From NCBI GenBank assembly GCA_005878095.1, contig VBNH01000088.1:1-43284 (forward strand): a stretch of DNA of 43,284 nt, read 5' to 3'. The notes under the pieces were generated by a model. It searched no databases. It saw nothing but the letters and a program-made list of their open reading frames with translations, and was not told where the DNA came from. Position numbers and translations under genes: made by a program. Shown in pieces: positions 24,632-33,822 of this stretch. The first letter of the stretch is position 1; each line of letters opens with the position of its first letter. Source of the stretch: Gammaproteobacteria bacterium. Its GTDB lineage: Bacteria; Pseudomonadota; Gammaproteobacteria; Steroidobacterales; Steroidobacteraceae.

Positions 24632-25972
24632 GTGACCAGTCGTCATCCCACCGCTCACCAGCCCGCGCTCCACCAGATAGTGATCGTCGGTGGAGGGGCG
24701 GGTGGCCTGGAGCTAGCCACCAAGCTCGGCAACAAGGTCGGCAAACGCGGCAAGGCGCGGATCCAGCTGATCGACAAGACCCGGGCGCACCTGTGGAAGC
24801 CGCTGCTGCACGAGGTGGCCGCCGGCAGCATGGATCTGGGCGTACACGAGCTCAACTATCTGGCTCAGTCGCACTGGCACCACTTTCGCTACCGTCTTGG
24901 AGAGATGGTCGGCCTCGACAGGCAACGGCGCGAGGTGCAGGTAGCGCCGGTCATCGATGAGGACGGCGAAGAGATCACCCCGCGGCGCGCGTTCTCTTAC
25001 GACACGCTGGTGATCGCGGTCGGCAGTCTCACCAACGATTTCGGTACCCCGGGCGTCAAGGAGTACGCCATCGCGCTCGAAACACCGAGCGACGCAGCGC
25101 GCTTTCATCGTCGGCTGGTCAACGCCCTCATGCGCGCGCACGCGCAGTCGGAGCCGCTTCGGCCAGAGCAGTTGCAAGTGGCCATCATCGGTGCCGGGGC
25201 AACCGGCGTTGAGCTTGCCGCCGAGCTGCACAACACAACCCGGGAACTGGTGGCGTACGGCCTTGACCGGATCGATCCGGATGCGGACATCAAGCTCAAC
25301 GTGATCGAGGCGGCCGAACGAATCCTGCCAGCGTTGCCGCAGCGTCTCTCTGATGCCGCCAGCAGGCTGCTGCAGAGCAAAGGTGTGCGGGTGTGCACGT
25401 CGGCTCGCGTCGCCGAGGTCTTGCCGAACGCAGTCAGACTCGCGAGCGGGCAGACCATTGCGGCGGAGCTGGTCGTATGGGCGGCGGGCGTGAAGGCCCC
25501 GGACTTCCTCAGGGACCTGGACGGACTCGAGACGAACCGCGCGAACCAGCTGATCGTGAAGCAGACGCTGCAGACAACACGGGACGAGAACATCTTCGCC
25601 ATAGGCGACTGCGCCGCCTGCCCATGGCCGGCAAAGAATGCGAACGTGCCGCCGCGTGCACAGGCCGCGCATCAGCAGGCGACCCACTTGGTCAGACAGA
25701 TCACAAATCGGCTTGCGGGCAAGCGATTGCGGCCTTACCGCTACCGCGACTTCGGTTCGCTGGTCTCATTGGGCGAGTACACCACGGTGGGCAATCTGAT
25801 GGGAGCACTGGTCGGCGGCAGCATGATGATCGAGGGCTACATCGCCCGGGTGATGTATACCTCACTCTATAAGATGCACGAGCTGGCGCTGCATGGCTAT
25901 ACGAAGGTGGCGCTCGACACGCTGGCGCGGCTCATCACTCGGCGCACTGAGCCGCATGTCAAGCTGCATTGA
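24632..25972 (+). CDS. ndh: type II NADH:quinone oxidoreductase (NDH-2)
   Basis: 446 residues. FAD-binding VIVGGGAGGLELATKLG is at the N-terminus, the NADH-binding IIGAGATGVELAAEL in the middle, and the second FAD motif NIFAIGDCAA follows. WAAGVKAP and the C-terminal amphipathic segment (MIEGYIARVMYTSLYKMHELALHG) fit membrane-associated NDH-2. The enzyme oxidises NADH and reduces quinone without pumping protons. I prefer GTG 24632 (MTSRHPTAHQ); GTG 24593 adds 13 residues. It is followed at 70 bp by the aminotransferase gene on the same strand. Confidence 0.92.
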   Translation: MTSRHPTAHQPALHQIVIVGGGAGGLELATKLGNKVGKRGKARIQLIDKTRAHLWKPLLHEVAAGSMDLGVHELNYLAQSHWHHFRYRLGEMVGLDRQRREVQVAPVIDEDGEEITPRRAFSYDTLVIAVGSLTNDFGTPGVKEYAIALETPSDAARFHRRLVNALMRAHAQSEPLRPEQLQVAIIGAGATGVELAAELHNTTRELVAYGLDRIDPDADIKLNVIEAAERILPALPQRLSDAASRLLQSKGVRVCTSARVAEVLPNAVRLASGQTIAAELVVWAAGVKAPDFLRDLDGLETNRANQLIVKQTLQTTRDENIFAIGDCAACPWPAKNANVPPRAQAAHQQATHLVRQITNRLAGKRLRPYRYRDFGSLVSLGEYTTVGNLMGALVGGSMMIEGYIARVMYTSLYKMHELALHGYTKVALDTLARLITRRTEPHVKLH

Positions 25973-26042
25973 CCCACGATAGCGCTTAGTATGGGTCGCA
26001 TCGTGCGCCGCCGGGCGCGGGTGCTCACTCAGGTGGAATCCT

Positions 26043-27317
26043 ATGGCTGAAGAGGAGGGCGTGATGGGACGCCGCATGCCAGGTCGAAATTTCCTGTTCG
26101 TCCCTGGACCGACCAACGTTCCGGACCGCGTGCAACGGGCCATGATGGTGGCGATGGAAGACCATCGGTCATCCAGATTCCCGGAGCTCTCATCGAGCGT
26201 CCTGAACGACCTCAAGAAGGTGTTCAAGACCGCCACGGGCCAGGTTTTCATTTTCCCATCCTCAGGCACGGGCGCGTGGGAGGCGGCGCTGAGCAATACC
26301 CTCTCTCCGGGTGACAAGATCCTTGCGGCGCGCTTTGGCCAGTTCAGCCATCTTTGGGTCGACATGGCGCAGCGTCTCGGCTACGACGTGGAGGTTCTCG
26401 ATGTCGAATGGGGCGAGGGCGTGCCGCTCGGCCGTTACGAGGAGATTCTCAGGGCCGACAAGCGACACCAGATCAAGGGTGTGCTCGCCTGCCATAACGA
26501 GACTGCCACCGGGGTCACCAGCGACATCGCCGGAGTGCGCAGGGCGCTCGATGACGCCAAGCACCCTGCGCTGCTGTTCGTGGACGCCGTAAGCTCCCTC
26601 GCCTGCATCGATTTCCGCATGGACGAGTGGCGGGTGGATCTGGCCGTCAGCGGCTCACAGAAAGGTCTGATGCTGCCCGCGGGGCTCGGCATCCTCGGCG
26701 TGAGCCCGAAGGCGCTGAGTGCGATGGGCGGTGCCAAGTCACGGCGCTGCTATTTCGATCTCGCTGACATGATCAAGGCGAATGCCACCGGTTACTTCCC
26801 TTATACGCCCGCGCTACCAATGCTCTACGGCTTGCGTGAGGCTTTGAACATCCTCTTCGAGGAGACCCTGGAGGTCGTGTTCTTCCGGCACCGTTACCTG
26901 GCAGAGGGTGTGCGCGCGGCCGTCACCGAGGGGTGGCGCCTGAAGCTCTGCGCAAGGGAACCGAAATGGTATTCGGACACCGTGAGCGCCATCCTCGTCC
27001 CGGAAGGCATCAACGGTGCGCACGTGATCGATGTGGCGTTCCGCCGCTACAACCTCGCATTGGGCGCGGGGCTCGCCAAGGTGGCCGGCAAGGTGTTCCG
27101 TATCGGACACCTGGGGGATCTCAATGAGCTGATGCTGATGGGCGCCCTCGCCGGTGCCGAGATGGCCATGCTCGACGTCGGCATCACAGTCACCCCGGGC
27201 AGCGGTGTCGCCGCCGCGTCCAATTACTGGCGCGCGCACGATCCGATTCCGAGAAGGAAGGTCAGCCAGGAAGAGCAGTTCTATGAGGCCCACTCGACCG
27301 GATCCATACAGGGGTAA
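26043..27317 (+). CDS. sgaA: serine-glyoxylate aminotransferase
   Basis: 424 residues. NFLFVPGPTNVP is the class V aminotransferase opening, FIFPSSGTGAWEAAL binds the cofactor phosphate, ALLFVDAVSSLACIDF has the PLP-contacting Asp, and SGSQKGLMLPAGLG carries the Schiff-base K207. The enzyme moves the amino group from serine to glyoxylate, giving hydroxypyruvate and glycine, a step of the serine cycle and of glyoxylate handling. AGGTGGA precedes the ATG at 26043; ATG 26064, with AGGAGGG, is another possible start. The next gene reduces hydroxypyruvate, so the pair forms a two-step pathway. Confidence 0.9.
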   Translation: MAEEEGVMGRRMPGRNFLFVPGPTNVPDRVQRAMMVAMEDHRSSRFPELSSSVLNDLKKVFKTATGQVFIFPSSGTGAWEAALSNTLSPGDKILAARFGQFSHLWVDMAQRLGYDVEVLDVEWGEGVPLGRYEEILRADKRHQIKGVLACHNETATGVTSDIAGVRRALDDAKHPALLFVDAVSSLACIDFRMDEWRVDLAVSGSQKGLMLPAGLGILGVSPKALSAMGGAKSRRCYFDLADMIKANATGYFPYTPALPMLYGLREALNILFEETLEVVFFRHRYLAEGVRAAVTEGWRLKLCAREPKWYSDTVSAILVPEGINGAHVIDVAFRRYNLALGAGLAKVAGKVFRIGHLGDLNELMLMGALAGAEMAMLDVGITVTPGSGVAAASNYWRAHDPIPRRKVSQEEQFYEAHSTGSIQG

Positions 27318-27375
27318 TGCACAAGCTGCGGATTCGGTCACGAGGCAGACCCACCACGGGTATCCGGGTGACGGT

Positions 27376-28326
27376 ATGACGCATCAGATTGTATTCCTGG
27401 ATCGCTCCACACTGCAGGCGAAGGTCAGACGTCCCGCTTTTGAGCACAGGTGGCAGGAGTACCCGGTCACGGCGCCGAACGAACTGCCGGAACGCTTGCG
27501 TGACGCAACCATTGCCATTACCAACAAGGTGCCGCTGCGGGCCGAGACGTTGCAACGCCTGCCGAAGCTCAAAATGATCGCAGTGGCTGCAACCGGCTAC
27601 GATGTCATCGATATTTCCTATTGCAAGGCGAACGGCATCGCGGTGGCCAACATTCGCAACTACGCGGTGCATACCGTTCCCGAACACGCGTTCACGCTGA
27701 TCACGGCGCTACGACGCAACCTGCTCGCTTACCGCCGGGATGTTGAGAATGGCAGGTGGCAGCAGGTCGATCAGTTCTGCTTCTTCGACCACCCGATTCG
27801 CGATCTCCACGGCGCAACCATCGGCATCATCGGCGAGGGTGTCCTCGGGCAGGGAACGGCACGTATCGCGCGTGGCTTCGGCATGAACGTGCTGTTTGCC
27901 GATCATGCTCCACCAAAGGCACCAGGCGTCGTATTCACCCCGCTCGCTCAGGTACTGGCGCAGAGCGACGTGATTTCACTGCACCTGCCGCTGACCGACG
28001 AGACTCGCAACATGATCGGCAGCGAGGAGCTGCGCCAGATGAAGCGCAGCGCCATCCTGATCAATACGGCTCGGGGCGGGCTGGTGGATGAGCAAGCGCT
28101 GGTGCAAGCGCTCCAGCAGGGCCTGATCGCGGGCGCCGGCTTTGACGTCCTCACCAACGAGCCGCCCAGGCAAGGCAACCCACTGCTCGAGTTGCGCCTG
28201 CCGAACTTCATTCTGACACCCCATATCGCCTGGGCCAGTGACGGCGCCATGCAATTTCTCGCCGATCAGCTGATAGACAATATCGAAGCCTTCGTCGCAG
28301 GGAAGCCGCAGAACCTGGTCACCTGA
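27376..28326 (+). CDS. hprA: D-2-hydroxyacid dehydrogenase, probably hydroxypyruvate reductase (glycerate dehydrogenase)
   Basis: 316 residues. The NAD-binding IIGEGVLGQGTARIARGFGM and the catalytic set R233 (NTARGG), E262 (TNEPP), H283 (LTPHIAW) are those of the 2-hydroxyacid dehydrogenase family. The N-terminal IVFLDRSTL and the block NIRNYAVHTVPEHAFTLI fit the glycerate dehydrogenase branch. It lies 58 bp after the serine-glyoxylate aminotransferase, whose product hydroxypyruvate it would reduce to D-glycerate. Start ATG 27376; the frame extends upstream through the aminotransferase gene without coding meaning. Confidence 0.88.
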   Translation: MTHQIVFLDRSTLQAKVRRPAFEHRWQEYPVTAPNELPERLRDATIAITNKVPLRAETLQRLPKLKMIAVAATGYDVIDISYCKANGIAVANIRNYAVHTVPEHAFTLITALRRNLLAYRRDVENGRWQQVDQFCFFDHPIRDLHGATIGIIGEGVLGQGTARIARGFGMNVLFADHAPPKAPGVVFTPLAQVLAQSDVISLHLPLTDETRNMIGSEELRQMKRSAILINTARGGLVDEQALVQALQQGLIAGAGFDVLTNEPPRQGNPLLELRLPNFILTPHIAWASDGAMQFLADQLIDNIEAFVAGKPQNLVT

Positions 28327-28494
28327 CCAGGCGGCCAGCCGCAGGCTGCGGCGCTCTGCAGGCACATCCGCCGAGCGGGCGGCATCGGGAACATTGATTG
28401 AGAGCCCGCCCGAGGGTAGCGCACCCGCTGCGATCTCATTCTGTTGGACAATTCGCCATCGAAGCCTGGCTGGACGCAGCACGAGGAGCCGCAG

Positions 28495-29610
28495 GTGAGT
28501 ATGAGCAGAATGAGGACGTTGGCGGGCTGGGGGATGTTGCTGTTAGCTGCCGCCGCTGCGTCCGCCGACAGGGAGGAACTCGCCATGGCCGAACCCGCGG
28601 CCGCCGGATTGTCGGCGCAGCGGCTGGCGCAGATGGAGGAATCGATTCGCGCCGGCGACTTCAAGCAGATCACCAGTGTACTGCTGGCCCGCGACGGCAA
28701 GCTGGCGTTCGAGCGTTATTTCGATGCCGAGGGTGCCGAGGGTCTGCGCAACACACGCTCTGCGACCAAGACGGTGACCGGTATGCTGGTGGGCATCGCC
28801 ATCGACCGTGGTCTGCTTCCAGGCGTCAACGCCCGGGTGCTCGACTTCTTCCCCGACAAGCAGCCGCTGCAGAATCCCGATCCGCGCAAGGCGCAGATCA
28901 CGGTAGAGGATTTCCTGACCATGAGCTCGCTGCTCGAGTGCGACGACGAAAATCAGTTTTCGCGCGGCAACGAGGAACGCATGTACCTGGTCGAGGACTG
29001 GGTGCGGTTCACCCTGGATCTACCGATCCGGGGTTTCCCTGACTGGGTGAGCAAGCCCGCGGCCTCACCTTACGGCCGTAGCTGGAGCTATTGCACCGCC
29101 GGCCCGACCACTCTTGGCCCGTTGCTGGAACGGGCGACGAAGCAAAGCATCCCGGACTTTGCGCGTGACCATCTGTTTGCGCCCTTAGGTATCACTCGCA
29201 TCAAGTGGCAATTTCAACCGCTCGGCATGGCCATGACCGGCGGCGGCCTGGGTTTGCGCAGTCGCGACCTGCTGAAGCTCGGTCAGCTCTACCTGAACGG
29301 GGGCACCTGGAACGGCCGTCGCGTGCTGTCCGCCGACTGGGTTTCGCGGTCCGTCAGCCCCCACGCCAACGCCCGCGAGGACACCGATTACGGCTACCTC
29401 TGGTGGCTGCAGACGTTTCATTCCAGCGGCCGCGACTTCAAATGCTTCGCGATGTATGGCACCGGCGGTAACAAGGTTTACGTTTTCCCGGGCGCGAAGC
29501 TGGTCGCCGTCGTAACCACCACCAACTACCGGGTGCCGGGCGCCGGCGCCCTCACCGACAAACTGCTCATCGAGCAGATCCTTCCCTCCCTGCCCGATCT
29601 GCCAAAGTAA
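28495..29610 (+). CDS. secreted serine beta-lactamase-fold hydrolase (class C/esterase type)
   Basis: 371 residues with an N-terminal signal peptide (about 1-25). The SxxK motif is S89-ATK, followed by a Tyr motif WSYCTAG in the YxN position and [11 protein letters not shown] in the third-motif position. This is the beta-lactamase/transpeptidase-like family that includes esterases, D-aminopeptidases and 6-aminohexanoate-dimer hydrolase. The Asn of YxN is replaced by Thr, so beta-lactam hydrolysis is unlikely. GAGGAG at 28483-28488 lies six bases before GTG 28495; ATG 28501 is the alternative. It stands alone. Confidence 0.87.
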   Translation: MSMSRMRTLAGWGMLLLAAAAASADREELAMAEPAAAGLSAQRLAQMEESIRAGDFKQITSVLLARDGKLAFERYFDAEGAEGLRNTRSATKTVTGMLVGIAIDRGLLPGVNARVLDFFPDKQPLQNPDPRKAQITVEDFLTMSSLLECDDENQFSRGNEERMYLVEDWVRFTLDLPIRGFPDWVSKPAASPYGRSWSYCTAGPTTLGPLLERATKQSIPDFARDHLFAPLGITRIKWQFQPLGMAMTGGGLGLRSRDLLKLGQLYLNGGTWNGRRVLSADWVSRSVSPHANAREDTDYGYLWWLQTFHSSGRDFKCFAMYGTGGNKVYVFPGAKLVAVVTTTNYRVPGAGALTDKLLIEQILPSLPDLPK

Positions 29611-29938
29611 TCGCGCGCAGACTTTCGGAGTCGCCGACAACCAGATTGTCGTCGCCTTCAGGCACGGCGATTCCATACTAGGTTGGCCGCGGCCGACGCG
29701 GTCCGGCAACGCTCACGGACTCACGCCTGACAGCCTGGGGCTCGCCGAGCGCGGCACCCGCTGGCGCTGCGGGCAATGCGCGGCTAAGCCACCGCTGTAT
29801 GCGCGGGCGCCGGGGAGCAGGGCCCCAAATCTCCGCGCCCCGCAGTGCCCGGGCAACCGGCAATGGTGGCCCATGTACCCTCCCGGTGTCGCTGGTGTAC
29901 GCTGCTGCCGGCGATCTCAGGCTTGCCGGGTACCTTTT
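29611..29938. other. intergenic region before the EVE-HNH gene
   Basis: About 330 bp without a credible gene. A hairpin CGACAA/TTGTCG (29635-29640 with 29646-29651) lies 25 bp after the hydrolase stop but has no T-run. No promoter pair of quality is visible. The frame of the downstream gene is open from 29873, but those residues do not fit the family. Confidence 0.35.
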
Positions 29939-30976
29939 GTGTTTCAAAAGCCGAAATGCTGGTGGGTGAATCACAGGCAGACGTACCGCCAGGAGCTGGA
30001 GGGCGAGTACTTGTGGTCGCCGAAGAAGAATCAGAACGGCGCAAAAAATCTGTCGTACGACAACATGATCCGCGTGATGCCGGGGGATGTCGTGCTCTCG
30101 TGCGCCGACGCCGCGATCCGCGCCGTCGGCGTCGCGCTAGGGCGGACGCGGGAGGCCCCGAAGCCGCCCGAGTTTGGCTCAGCGAGTGATCAGTCGGGGA
30201 CCAATCCGGGTTGGCAGGTGCCGGTCCGATTCAAGGAGCTTGCCGATCCGCTGCGGCCGAAGGACCACGCATCGCAACTCGCGCCGGTCCTGCCGGCCAG
30301 ACACTCGCCGATTCGGGCGTCGGGTGATGTCAACCAGGGTGTGTTCCTCGCCGTGGTTCCGGAGCCGATGGTCGATAAACTCACCGAGTTGCTCGGCGGC
30401 CAGGTCGAGCAGATCGCCGAGTCGATCACTCGGACAACGGGCGGAAGTGTTGTCGATGATGCAGCCGAAGAGAGCATCCTGCAGCGGACCGATATCGGTC
30501 CGACGGTCAAGAAGACGTTGCTGAATGCGCGCCGCGGTCAAGGGATATTCCGGGTAAACGTGGAGCAGATCGAGCGGAAGTGTCGCGTGACGGGACTCCT
30601 GGATCGGCGGCATCTACGAGCCAGACACATCAAGCCCTGGTGCATTTGCGACGACCGGGAGATGCTCGATGGATTCAACGGATTGCTGCTATCACCTCAT
30701 GTCGATCACCTTTTTGACAGAGGTTACATCTCCTTCTCGGATCCTGGCGAACTGCTGGTCTCGAAAGAGCTGAATCAGGCAGTCCTCATGGGTTGGGGCA
30801 TTGCATTGCCGCGGAACGTCGGACGGTTCAGCGCGGAGCAGTGTCGGTATCTTGAATATCATCGAGTCCAGGTCTTCGGGAAGTCGAACGGCGGCCGGCG
30901 AGGTCCATCGACTGGGGGACCTGAAGAACCCGAGGCGGGCGTGATCGGAGAGCCGCTGGTGGTGCGTACGGAGTAG
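29939..30976 (+). CDS. EVE/PUA-like domain plus HNH endonuclease, probable modification-dependent (type IV) restriction enzyme
   Basis: 345 residues from GTG 29939, placed because the family begins with a short lead to CWWVN. The N-terminal domain (about 6-105) has CWWVNHRQTYRQE, YLWSPKKNQNGA and MPGDVVLS, a PUA-superfamily (EVE-like) reader of modified bases. The C-terminal domain (about 205-300) is an HNH_2-type nuclease: CRVTG, RARHIKPW with the general-base His, then FNGLLLSPHVDHLFDRG. EVE/PUA-HNH proteins such as VcaM4I cut DNA carrying hydroxymethyl- or glucosylated cytosine, so this would act against modified phage DNA. No methylase is nearby, as expected. ATG 29873 is a less likely start. 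Confidence 0.85.
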   Translation: MFQKPKCWWVNHRQTYRQELEGEYLWSPKKNQNGAKNLSYDNMIRVMPGDVVLSCADAAIRAVGVALGRTREAPKPPEFGSASDQSGTNPGWQVPVRFKELADPLRPKDHASQLAPVLPARHSPIRASGDVNQGVFLAVVPEPMVDKLTELLGGQVEQIAESITRTTGGSVVDDAAEESILQRTDIGPTVKKTLLNARRGQGIFRVNVEQIERKCRVTGLLDRRHLRARHIKPWCICDDREMLDGFNGLLLSPHVDHLFDRGYISFSDPGELLVSKELNQAVLMGWGIALPRNVGRFSAEQCRYLEYHRVQVFGKSNGGRRGPSTGGPEEPEAGVIGEPLVVRTE

Positions 30977-31044
30977 CGCGCCACAACAATTGCCAGACGC
31001 CGAGTACGGCAGCCCCCGATACGCGTAGGCGAGGGGCGGATGGC

Positions 31045-31650
31045 TCATGGGCGTCCCGAGCTTTCTCCACGGGTGACGCCGCCTGCAATCAAGTGCGCCG
31101 TGCGCAGGGGCTCAGGCAGGTTGCCGTGGCGTGCGTGCCGGCAAAGTACGGCAGCCGCCGCATCCGCGGAGATACCCGCGCGTTGAATGAACACGCCACC
31201 GATTTCTTCGACGAAGCCCGCGCGCTCGACGAGGTGCCATTTGCGCGCGCCTCCGCGCACCCGTGTCAGCAGCGCGCGCCGGATCGCCGGAAGATTCGGG
31301 CGCCGTCGCACGACCACCATGACCGGTCGCGTGAGCACTGTGGACAGCCCGTGGATGTCCACTACGTTGAAGCCCGCGAAGGCAATGCCCTGCAGCAGCA
31401 CCGCATGGAGCTGGGGGTAGAAGCGGGACTGCTTGATGCAGGCGGCCAAACGTGCAGTCGCGTTCACGCCGTCGCGGCGGACGCCGCAGGAGAGTACGCC
31501 ATCGAGGCGCTCGCCCGCATAGACCGCCCCCACGACGAGCACGTTGCCGCGATGATCGGGCGGAAACGGCGCGTCGTCGAATCCAACGGTGTGCGACCAG
31601 TGCCGAATTCTGTGCCTCACCGCGCGCCTGCCCGATGCGACCGGATCCAT
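31045..31650 (-). CDS. DUF99 family protein (endonuclease V-like fold)
   Basis: About 201 residues. DUF99 blocks are clear: HTVGFDDAPF near the start, NVLVVGAVYAGERLDGVL, DGVNATARLAACI, LQGIAFAGFNVVDIHGL, PVMVVVRRRPN, KWHLVERAG, and the end RTAHLIAGGV. The family is best known from archaea and some bacteria, is related to endonuclease V, and has no settled function; nucleic-acid processing is inferred. The start is uncertain: ATG 31650 fits the domain, while ATG 31686 has AGGA upstream and adds 12 residues. It lies tail-to-tail with the EVE-HNH gene and its 5' end overlaps a decayed vapB. Confidence 0.82.
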   Translation of the reverse strand: MDPVASGRRAVRHRIRHWSHTVGFDDAPFPPDHRGNVLVVGAVYAGERLDGVLSCGVRRDGVNATARLAACIKQSRFYPQLHAVLLQGIAFAGFNVVDIHGLSTVLTRPVMVVVRRRPNLPAIRRALLTRVRGGARKWHLVERAGFVEEIGGVFIQRAGISADAAAAVLCRHARHGNLPEPLRTAHLIAGGVTRGESSGRP

Positions 31651-31874
31651 GGCCCGTAGAAGCACCAGTCCCATGGGATTGGACATCTGAAGACGTCCTG
31701 CAGGCCGCGAAGGAGCGGGCGCAGCGCGAAAAGAAGACCATCGGAGAGATTATTTCCGACCTCTACCTCCTTGCCCTCGCCGTTCGGCATCAAGTAGGCT
31801 TTGTCACGTTCGATACAGGCATTCCGCTCGCAGCGGTTCGGAATGCGACCATGCATAACCTGGTAGTCCTGTAG
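31649..31874 (+). pseudogene. vapB antitoxin frameshifted and fused to the 3' end of a vapC toxin
   Basis: From ATG 31649 the frame reads to LDI and stops at TGA 31688. Shifting frame gives SEDVLQAAKERAQREKKTIGEII, a typical ribbon-helix-helix VapB antitoxin; the break is explained by loss of one CT unit at 31686-31689. This runs straight into SDLYLLALAVRHQVGFVTFD and GIPLAAVRNATMHNLVVL, the last part of a PIN-domain VapC. The end of vapB and most of vapC, including the first catalytic Asp, are gone. The result is a fused relic, not a working toxin-antitoxin pair. Confidence 0.65.
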
Positions 31875-32210
31875 CAGCTCGCCTGCAGCGTTGGACGAGG
31901 CTCTGCGAGAAGGAACCGTCCGCGGGGCATCCGCCATGGTTTCGAATGACCTTGAATTCGTTCATATTGCCTTCGCTGAGCTACCGATCCGCTTACGCCT
32001 TTGTTGGCAAGCCGCCGCGGACAGGATCAATCTCTGACGTCCATACGCAATAGGCACGATGATAGGCGTGCATCAAATCGGGTGATAATTCAAGCGAAGC
32101 TGAAGCGAGAGCGCAATGGCAGACCGGGACGCAGAGAAGGCCCTTACGTCCGGAGCGACCGGCAAGGGGCGCCTTGATGCGAGCCCAGTTCATCACGAGG
32201 AGAATCTACG
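31875..32210. other. intergenic region upstream of aldehyde dehydrogenase
   Basis: About 335 bp with no credible gene. GATAAT at 32084-32089 could be a -10 for the dehydrogenase gene but has no matching -35. GAGGAGA just before ATG 32211 is a strong ribosome site. Confidence 0.35.
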
Positions 32211-33719
32211 ATGAGCGCTGTTATCAAAGAGACCCAGATATCCCGTCCCGTCGCCCAGTTCATGGCCAACCCCAAGAAACTGCTCATCGACGGAAAGTGG
32301 CTCCCCGCCGCTTCGGGAATGACCTTCGAGGTCAAGAATCCGGCGACCGGAGCGACCATCGCCCGCACTGCCGAGGGTGACAAGGCGGATATCGATGCGG
32401 CGGTGCGCGCGGCGCGGCGCGCGTTCGAGTCGGGACCCTGGCCGGCGATGACACCCTCCGAGCGCGCAAAGGTGGTGTGGCGGATCGGCGATCTCATCTC
32501 GAAATATACCGACGAGCTGGCCGAGCTCGAGTCGCTCGACAACGGCAAGCCGATGGCGGTGGCGCGCGTGGCGGACGTACCGCTGGCCGCGGACATTTTT
32601 CAGTACATGGCAGGCTGGTGCACGAAGATCGAGGGCAAGACCATTCCGCTCTCAGTGCTTTATACGCCGGGCGTGCAATATCACTCTTACACGCGGCCCG
32701 AGCCCATCGGCGTCGTGGGACAGATCATCCCCTGGAACTTCCCGTTGCTGATGGCAGCGTGGAAACTGGCTCCCGCCCTAGCCACCGGCTGCACGGTGGT
32801 ACTGAAGGTGGCGGAAGAGACGCCGCTCACCGCGCTGCGCCTGGGCGAGATTCTGCAGGAGGCCGGCCTGCCCCCGGGTGTGGTGAACATCGTCACGGGC
32901 TTTGGCGAAACGGCCGGGGCAGCGCTCGCGGCTCACCCGGGTGTTGATAAGGTCGCCTTCACCGGATCCACCGAAGTCGGCCGACTGATCGTGCAGGCGG
33001 CGGCCCGCGACCTGAAGCATGTATCGCTGGAGCTCGGCGGCAAATCCCCGAACATCATCCTCGAGGACGCCGATCTGGACGTCGCGATCCCCGGCGCTGC
33101 GAGTGCGATTTTCTTCAACCACGGCCAGTGCTGCAGTGCCGGCTCGCGGCTGTACGTGCACAAACGCCTGTTCGACAAGGTTGTCGCTGGCGTCTCGGAC
33201 CAGGCCAGGGCGATCAAACTCGGATCGGGACTTGATCCGGCCACGCAGATGGGGCCGATGGTCTCCGAGACCCAGCGCGATCGCGTCTGCAGCTACCTCG
33301 AATTGGGCAAGAAAGAGGGTGCCAGGGCGGTGACCGGCGGCAAGGCGCGTGAGGGGTCAGGGTACTTCGTCGAACCGACCGTATTCGTCGACACCAAGCC
33401 CGACATGAAGATCGTCAAGGAGGAGATCTTTGGTCCGGTGGTGACAGTGACACCGTTTGCGGAAGCGGGGGATGCCCTGGTCCACGAGGCCAACGACACG
33501 ATCTATGGTCTGGCGGCCGGAATCTGGACCCGCGACGTCAGCAAAGCGCACGCTCTGGCGGCACGCCTCAAAGCCGGCACAGTGTGGATCAACTGCTACA
33601 ACATCTTCGATGCCGCATTGCCGTTTGGCGGCTATAAGCAGTCCGGCTGGGGGCGCGAGATGGGCGAGGCGGTTCTCGACAACTACCTGGCCACCAAGGC
33701 GGTGACCATCAGTCTCTGA
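32211..33719 (+). CDS. NAD(P)-dependent aldehyde dehydrogenase
   Basis: 502 residues, normal for the family. PWNFPLLMAAWKLAPALATGCT and FTGSTEVGRLI bind the cofactor, E274 (LELGGKSPN) is the general base, C308 (FFNHGQCCSAG) the nucleophile, and PFGGYKQSGWGRE closes the protein. It oxidises aldehydes to acids in the cytosol; the long PxxQF-like lead and overall pattern are close to phenylacetaldehyde or betaine/aromatic aldehyde dehydrogenases, but the substrate is not fixed. A strong intrinsic terminator follows at 33739, so it is a single-gene unit. Confidence 0.95.
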   Translation: MSAVIKETQISRPVAQFMANPKKLLIDGKWLPAASGMTFEVKNPATGATIARTAEGDKADIDAAVRAARRAFESGPWPAMTPSERAKVVWRIGDLISKYTDELAELESLDNGKPMAVARVADVPLAADIFQYMAGWCTKIEGKTIPLSVLYTPGVQYHSYTRPEPIGVVGQIIPWNFPLLMAAWKLAPALATGCTVVLKVAEETPLTALRLGEILQEAGLPPGVVNIVTGFGETAGAALAAHPGVDKVAFTGSTEVGRLIVQAAARDLKHVSLELGGKSPNIILEDADLDVAIPGAASAIFFNHGQCCSAGSRLYVHKRLFDKVVAGVSDQARAIKLGSGLDPATQMGPMVSETQRDRVCSYLELGKKEGARAVTGGKAREGSGYFVEPTVFVDTKPDMKIVKEEIFGPVVTVTPFAEAGDALVHEANDTIYGLAAGIWTRDVSKAHALAARLKAGTVWINCYNIFDAALPFGGYKQSGWGREMGEAVLDNYLATKAVTISL

Positions 33720-33738
33720 TTTGCTTGCGCAATCGCAC

Positions 33739-33771
33739 AGCAGACCCCGCCTCGGGCGGGGTCTGCTTTTA
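33739..33771 (+). terminator. strong rho-independent terminator of the aldehyde dehydrogenase gene
   Basis: A perfect 13-bp stem, AGCAGACCCCGCC with GGCGGGGTCTGCT, around a TCG loop and followed by TTTT. It begins 19 bp after the stop codon. Confidence 0.93.
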
Positions 33772-33822
33772 TGCGGTGGCAACCACCGGCATACCAGAGT
33801 GGGACTGAAGCAGAGGGCTACC

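Noticed and set aside
28495-29610. Beta-lactamase conferring resistance
   Set aside because: The YxN motif lacks its Asn and the third motif is not KTG; the sequence fits the broader esterase/peptidase branch.
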